In this document: one piece after another, positions 7,240-8,907 of the stretch
How positions within the stretch are numbered: the stretch's first letter is position 1
Layout: every line of letters starts with the position of its first letter
NCBI GenBank assembly: GCA_035647175.1
Contig: DASRNX010000126.1
Span: 1-8,907, forward strand
Direction: 5' to 3'
DNA from: UBA3941 sp035647175
GTDB lineage: Bacteria; Bacillota; Clostridia; Caldicoprobacterales; UBA3941
Length of the DNA stretch: 8,907 nt
The notes under the pieces: model-generated
The model's input: the letters and a program-made list of their open reading frames with translations, nothing else
Database searches by the model: none
What the model was told of the DNA's origin: nothing
Made by a program: the position numbers and the translations under genes

Positions 7240-8031
7240 CTAAATTGATTTTGGGAAATGCTTGTTTGCGCTCCATTCCAATGCCTTTTCTTTTTCTATT
7301 GCTGTATGCTCAACCCATGCCGGACGAAATCCGCTTTTGATGGCGTTACGTACTGAACCGAGGTTAGACCATGAGCAGCAATAGAACGGAACCTTACCTC
7401 TCTTAAGAATTTCCACGGCCAACCGAGAAGTTAGGGCAGCAGCAATTCCTTGTCGGCGATACTCCGGTAAAACGTCAATGCCGATCTGCCACATGGTATC
7501 GCAATCGGCAGAACATCCGGAAAGACCTATGAGAATATCCCCATCATATGCACCGACACCGAGCATATCCAGATACGGACGAGATCGTGAAAGGGCATTA
7601 TCCCATTCCGGAAGATATAATTTGGTAAAATCACACTGCTCTAATACTCTGGTTTCATATTTGCATGGAAGCACTTTTAGCACATCGACATCCGGTAGCC
7701 AATACTCAGCCTGATAACAGGGCAAAAAACCGTATTTTTCAAATTCCTGTGTCAGATGATGAATCTGCGGTAGTTCAAAGCAATCGTGGGGGTGCATTGT
7801 GTCCATATACTCCCGCACAAAATCAAAGATGCGCTCATCCACAGAGGCGACAATATTAGAACCGTATGTGATCAAGTCGCAAAAGAAAGGCAGGTTCAAA
7901 TACCGACGGGCGTCTTTATGGGGCCTTGAAATCACGGCTACATTCTCCGATCGAGAAAAATCCCCCGGGGAGCAGTTCGCATCAATCGCGTGTTGCTTCA
8001 TTGCTATGCTCAAGATTTCGGCATTTGTCAT
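7240..8031 (-). CDS. GNAT-family N-acetyltransferase
   Basis: The likely product has 263 residues starting MTNAEILSIAMKQ. It should transfer an acetyl group from acetyl-CoA to an amine; the substrate cannot be read from the sequence. An N-terminal domain of about 120 residues precedes the catalytic GNAT fold. Motif A is seen in IDVLPEYRRQGIAAALTSRL (about 186-205), with the acetyl-CoA-binding RRQGIA at 192-197. The later motif SNLGSVRNAIKSGFRPAW (about 222-239) is typical of the last GNAT strand and helix. The two-part layout resembles the GNAT_acetyltran (ZmaR-like) group, but I am not sure of the subfamily. An upstream in-frame ATG at 8067 would add 12 residues but has no ribosome binding site. 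The ATG at 8031 has AGAAGGGA about ten bases before it and fits a natural N-terminus. It is transcribed from the promoter at 8094-8122. Confidence 0.85.
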   Translation of the reverse strand: MTNAEILSIAMKQHAIDANCSPGDFSRSENVAVISRPHKDARRYLNLPFFCDLITYGSNIVASVDERIFDFVREYMDTMHPHDCFELPQIHHLTQEFEKYGFLPCYQAEYWLPDVDVLKVLPCKYETRVLEQCDFTKLYLPEWDNALSRSRPYLDMLGVGAYDGDILIGLSGCSADCDTMWQIGIDVLPEYRRQGIAAALTSRLAVEILKRGKVPFYCCSWSNLGSVRNAIKSGFRPAWVEHTAIEKEKALEWSANKHFPKSI

Positions 8032-8093
8032 TTTTATAGTTCCCTTCTTATCTGCCCCATCAGCCATGTATTAAAGGAGATCGTCTACGGTAT

Positions 8094-8122
8094 ATTCTAC
8101 CACGGTAAAAATCGGGTTTCAA
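8094..8122 (-). promoter_or_regulatory. Sigma-A type promoter of the acetyltransferase gene
   Basis: The minus strand carries -35 TTGAAA (8117-8122), a 17-base spacer and -10 TAGAAT (8094-8099). TGG precedes the -10, so it is also extended. Transcription would start near 8087, giving a leader of about 55 bases to the ATG at 8031. This is the best promoter in the window. Confidence 0.75.
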
Positions 8123-8387
8123 TAAAATGTTGCAAAAAAGTTAAGGTATCGTAATTGCTTATTTTCAAATATCGCTTGGCTTTGCTTGGCTGGTCTGTTT
8201 AGCGGAAACCCTTATTTGATACGGATGGGGTTCGCAGGGGCAAATCAGTTAGTGTATAATATTAGTTGGCAAAAAGGTATAAAAAGGAAGAAGTCATAAA
8301 GACCCCTTCCTTATACATGAATCATCCATTATAATAGAATTGACAAAAAACATTGAATGGGGTGCGCCAGTTCGGCGTTAAATATAT
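8123..8387. other. Non-coding region upstream of the acetyltransferase
   Basis: I see no gene here. The stretch holds two copies of GCTTGGCT ten bases apart (8174-8181 and 8184-8191), an isolated TATAAT (8255-8260) with a poor -35, and the leftward terminator at 8277-8316. It ends where the proposed transposon end begins. Confidence 0.5.
8277..8316 (-). terminator. Leftward rho-independent terminator
   Basis: Read on the minus strand, GGAAG, a 2x2 internal loop, GTC, the loop TTTAT, GAC and CTTCC form a stem, followed by five T (8281-8285). The outer GTATAA arms (8277-8282 and 8311-8316) pair as well, leaving the three bases 8283-8285 as a bulge. It would stop transcripts coming from the right, such as the transposition operon, before they reach the acetyltransferase promoter. 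Confidence 0.6.
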
Positions 8388-8406
8388 TGTTACACGGCAC
8401 AATAAA

Positions 8407-8521
8407 GTAGCTTAAGAAAAGCATAATAAAATAGCATAAAAAGTGGATGCAAAAGGTGCAAAGACTGCAGTTTAAATAAACCGCCGCATGGAAAAACCAT
8501 ACAAACTGCAGATTAAGCTAC
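8407..8521. repeat. Nested inverted repeats at the inner side of the transposon end
   Basis: GTAGCTTAA (8407-8415) matches TTAAGCTAC (8513-8521). Inside it CTGCAGTTT (8465-8473) matches AAACTGCAG (8503-8511), both nine bases perfect. At the tip, ATGG and CCAT (8488-8500) close on five A. The outer right arm overlaps the next hairpin (8518-8535), so the two folds would compete. It could be an RNA structure or protein-binding dyads of the element end. Confidence 0.5.
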
Positions 8522-8557
8522 CCTTAACAGGGTAGTTGGGGCTTTGCCCCAAGCCCC
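8518..8557. repeat. Two abutting GC-rich hairpins
   Basis: CTACCC-TTAACA-GGGTAG (8518-8535) is followed with no gap by TTGGGGC-TTT-GCCCCAA (8536-8552). The second can refold, because GGGGCTT (8538-8544) also pairs with AAGCCCC (8551-8557). The GC-rich composition contrasts with the AT-rich flank. Confidence 0.6.
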
Positions 8558-8584
8558 AGGATTTATCGCTTTGGTTCTCCAAAA

Positions 8585-8644
8585 GACGCAAAAGAAAATC
8601 GCATAGAAAATGGGCAACTCAATGTGCCCAAATTCTTTTGCATC
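8585..8644. repeat. Long interrupted stem with an inner hairpin
   Basis: GCAAAAGAA (8588-8596) pairs with TTCTTTTGC (8633-8641), nine bases perfect, and flanking GA and TC extend it past one mismatch. Inside, TGGGCA (8611-8616) pairs with TGCCCA (8625-8630) around eight bases. The outer arms are copies of the GAYGCAAAAG motif also found at 8446-8455. Confidence 0.55.
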
Positions 8645-8656
8645 TTTTTATAGAAT

Positions 8657-8711
8657 CCCGGAAGGCGCTCGGGCCTAAGCCCAGCGTTGCCCTATCCTCC
8701 ATACCGGGCAA
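8657..8711. repeat. Overlapping hairpins just downstream of the ATPase stop
   Basis: CGCT(C)GGGC and GCCCAGCG (8666-8686) form an 8-pair stem with one bulged C and the loop CTAA. CCCGG (8657-8661) and CCGGG (8704-8708) can enclose it. TTGCCC (8687-8692) and GGGCAA (8706-8711) form a competing stem. No T run follows on the minus strand, so this is not a standard terminator for the ATPase gene. Confidence 0.5.
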
Positions 8712-8726
8712 GAGCCAATGGTAATA

Positions 8727-8907
8727 TCAAAGTGCAATGCCTACCTCTGCATTAGCCTTGAGGAATAAATCAGGATCTAAGATAGGCATCTGTTCCTTAA
8801 GGCCTGTTAGAAGAGCCATAGTAAGCAGGGAATTGATTTTCCTTGGGAATCCGCCTGTCGTAGTATAGATAAGTTCATAAGCGGCTTCATCAATGGGCGG
8901 CTGAGCT
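8727..8907 (-). CDS. C-terminus of an ExeA/TniB/TnsC-type AAA ATPase, transposition helper (partial)
   Basis: Only the last 59 codons lie in the window; the frame continues past its right edge. The peptide has the C-terminal lid pattern of ExeA-type AAA ATPases: IDEAAYELIYTTTGGFPRKI, then NSLLTMALL, then a short helix around ILDPDLFLKA and the end VGIAL. The GGFPRKIN segment is the conserved sensor-2 region. In Clostridia such proteins are usually encoded next to a DDE transposase and help choose the target, like TnsC, TniB or IstB. The Walker motifs would be upstream, outside the window, so ATP binding cannot be checked. The role in transposition rests on the family and on the element-like end 340 bases downstream; an ExeA protein with another role is possible. 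Confidence 0.75.
   Translation of the reverse strand, partial: AQPPIDEAAYELIYTTTGGFPRKINSLLTMALLTGLKEQMPILDPDLFLKANAEVGIAL

Larger units (their letters stand above)
8388..8907 (-). mobile_element. One end of a Tn7/Tn552-like transposon carrying an ExeA/TniB-type ATPase (partial)
   Basis: The plus strand from 8388 begins TGTTACACGGCAC. Elements moved by TnsB/TniA/Mu-type transposases end in 5'-TGT...ACA-3', and the ATPase gene pointing to this end fits such an element. Just inside lies a run of similar AT-rich units: TAGCTTAAG (8408), AGCATAATA (8420), TAGCATAAA (8432), ATGCAAAAG (8447) and GTGCAAAGA (8457). They look like the multiple transposase-binding sites found at such ends. GATGCAAAAG recurs inverted at 8635-8644, and as GACGCAAAAG at 8585-8594. 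The exact boundary is inferred; the other end, transposase and target duplication lie outside the window. Confidence 0.5.

Noticed and set aside
7478..8074. Rightward ORFs of 64 to 91 codons over the acetyltransferase gene
   Set aside because: They are antisense to a gene with clear GNAT motifs and have no ribosome binding sites.
8231..8260. Rightward promoter TTCGCA, 18 bases, TATAAT
   Set aside because: The -35 is poor and no gene or clear RNA follows on the plus strand; TATAAT alone is expected by chance in AT-rich DNA.
8340..8345. Perfect -35 hexamer TTGACA on the plus strand
   Set aside because: No -10 box lies 16-18 bases downstream.
8536..8724. Rightward 62-codon ORF between the ATPase and the transposon end
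   Set aside because: It runs through several inverted repeats, has no ribosome binding site and shows no protein-like motif.
8388..8726. CRISPR array or guide-RNA repeat in the transposon tail
   Set aside because: There are no equally spaced repeats of CRISPR length; the repeats seen are short, AT-rich or palindromic.

Overview
The window looks like chromosomal DNA from a plant-polysaccharide-degrading member of the Clostridia (Firmicutes). The reasons are strong AGGAGG-type ribosome binding sites, the style of the GH42 and GH51 glycosidases, a clostridial SH3b-CAP lipoprotein, and an accessory protein with lipocalin-like and DxDxDG segments. I cannot name the genus from sequence alone.

Left part (1-3700): a rightward GH42 beta-galactosidase (53-2071) converges on a leftward GH51 alpha-L-arabinofuranosidase (2173-3657). 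One hairpin at 2074-2111 can terminate both. Both enzymes lack signal peptides and keep their catalytic glutamates. Together they could trim galactose and arabinose from imported (arabino)galactan oligosaccharides in the cytoplasm. The GH51 gene has its own candidate promoter, with palindromes upstream.

Middle (3660-7240): a non-coding stretch of about 390 bases holds a striking block of two long perfect inverted repeats with related arms (3829-3981). Next comes a leftward lipoprotein (lipobox, acidic linker, SH3b, CAP; start best placed at 5181). Then comes a large rightward ORF (5402-7183) with a helical region, a lipocalin-like beta domain and a DIDSDG motif. That ORF has no visible ribosome binding site, promoter or signal peptide, so it is probably missing its 5' end.

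Right part (7199-8907): a leftward GNAT-family acetyltransferase (start best placed at 8031) has a good promoter at 8094-8122. Its stop codon overlaps a perfect ribosome binding site for an ORF of only nine codons, which looks like a cut-off next gene. Beyond it lies a leftward terminator (8277-8316), then a candidate transposon end starting TGTTACACGGCAC at 8388. After an AT-rich repeat series and a densely palindromic 300-base non-coding block comes the last 59 codons of an ExeA/TniB/TnsC-type AAA ATPase (8727-8907). The transposase and the other end lie outside the window.

Most notable are the hairpin-rich tail between the transposition ATPase and the element end, the inverted-repeat block at 3829-3981, and the signs of gene truncation on both sides of 5402-7240. 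Each is a lead, not a demonstrated system.
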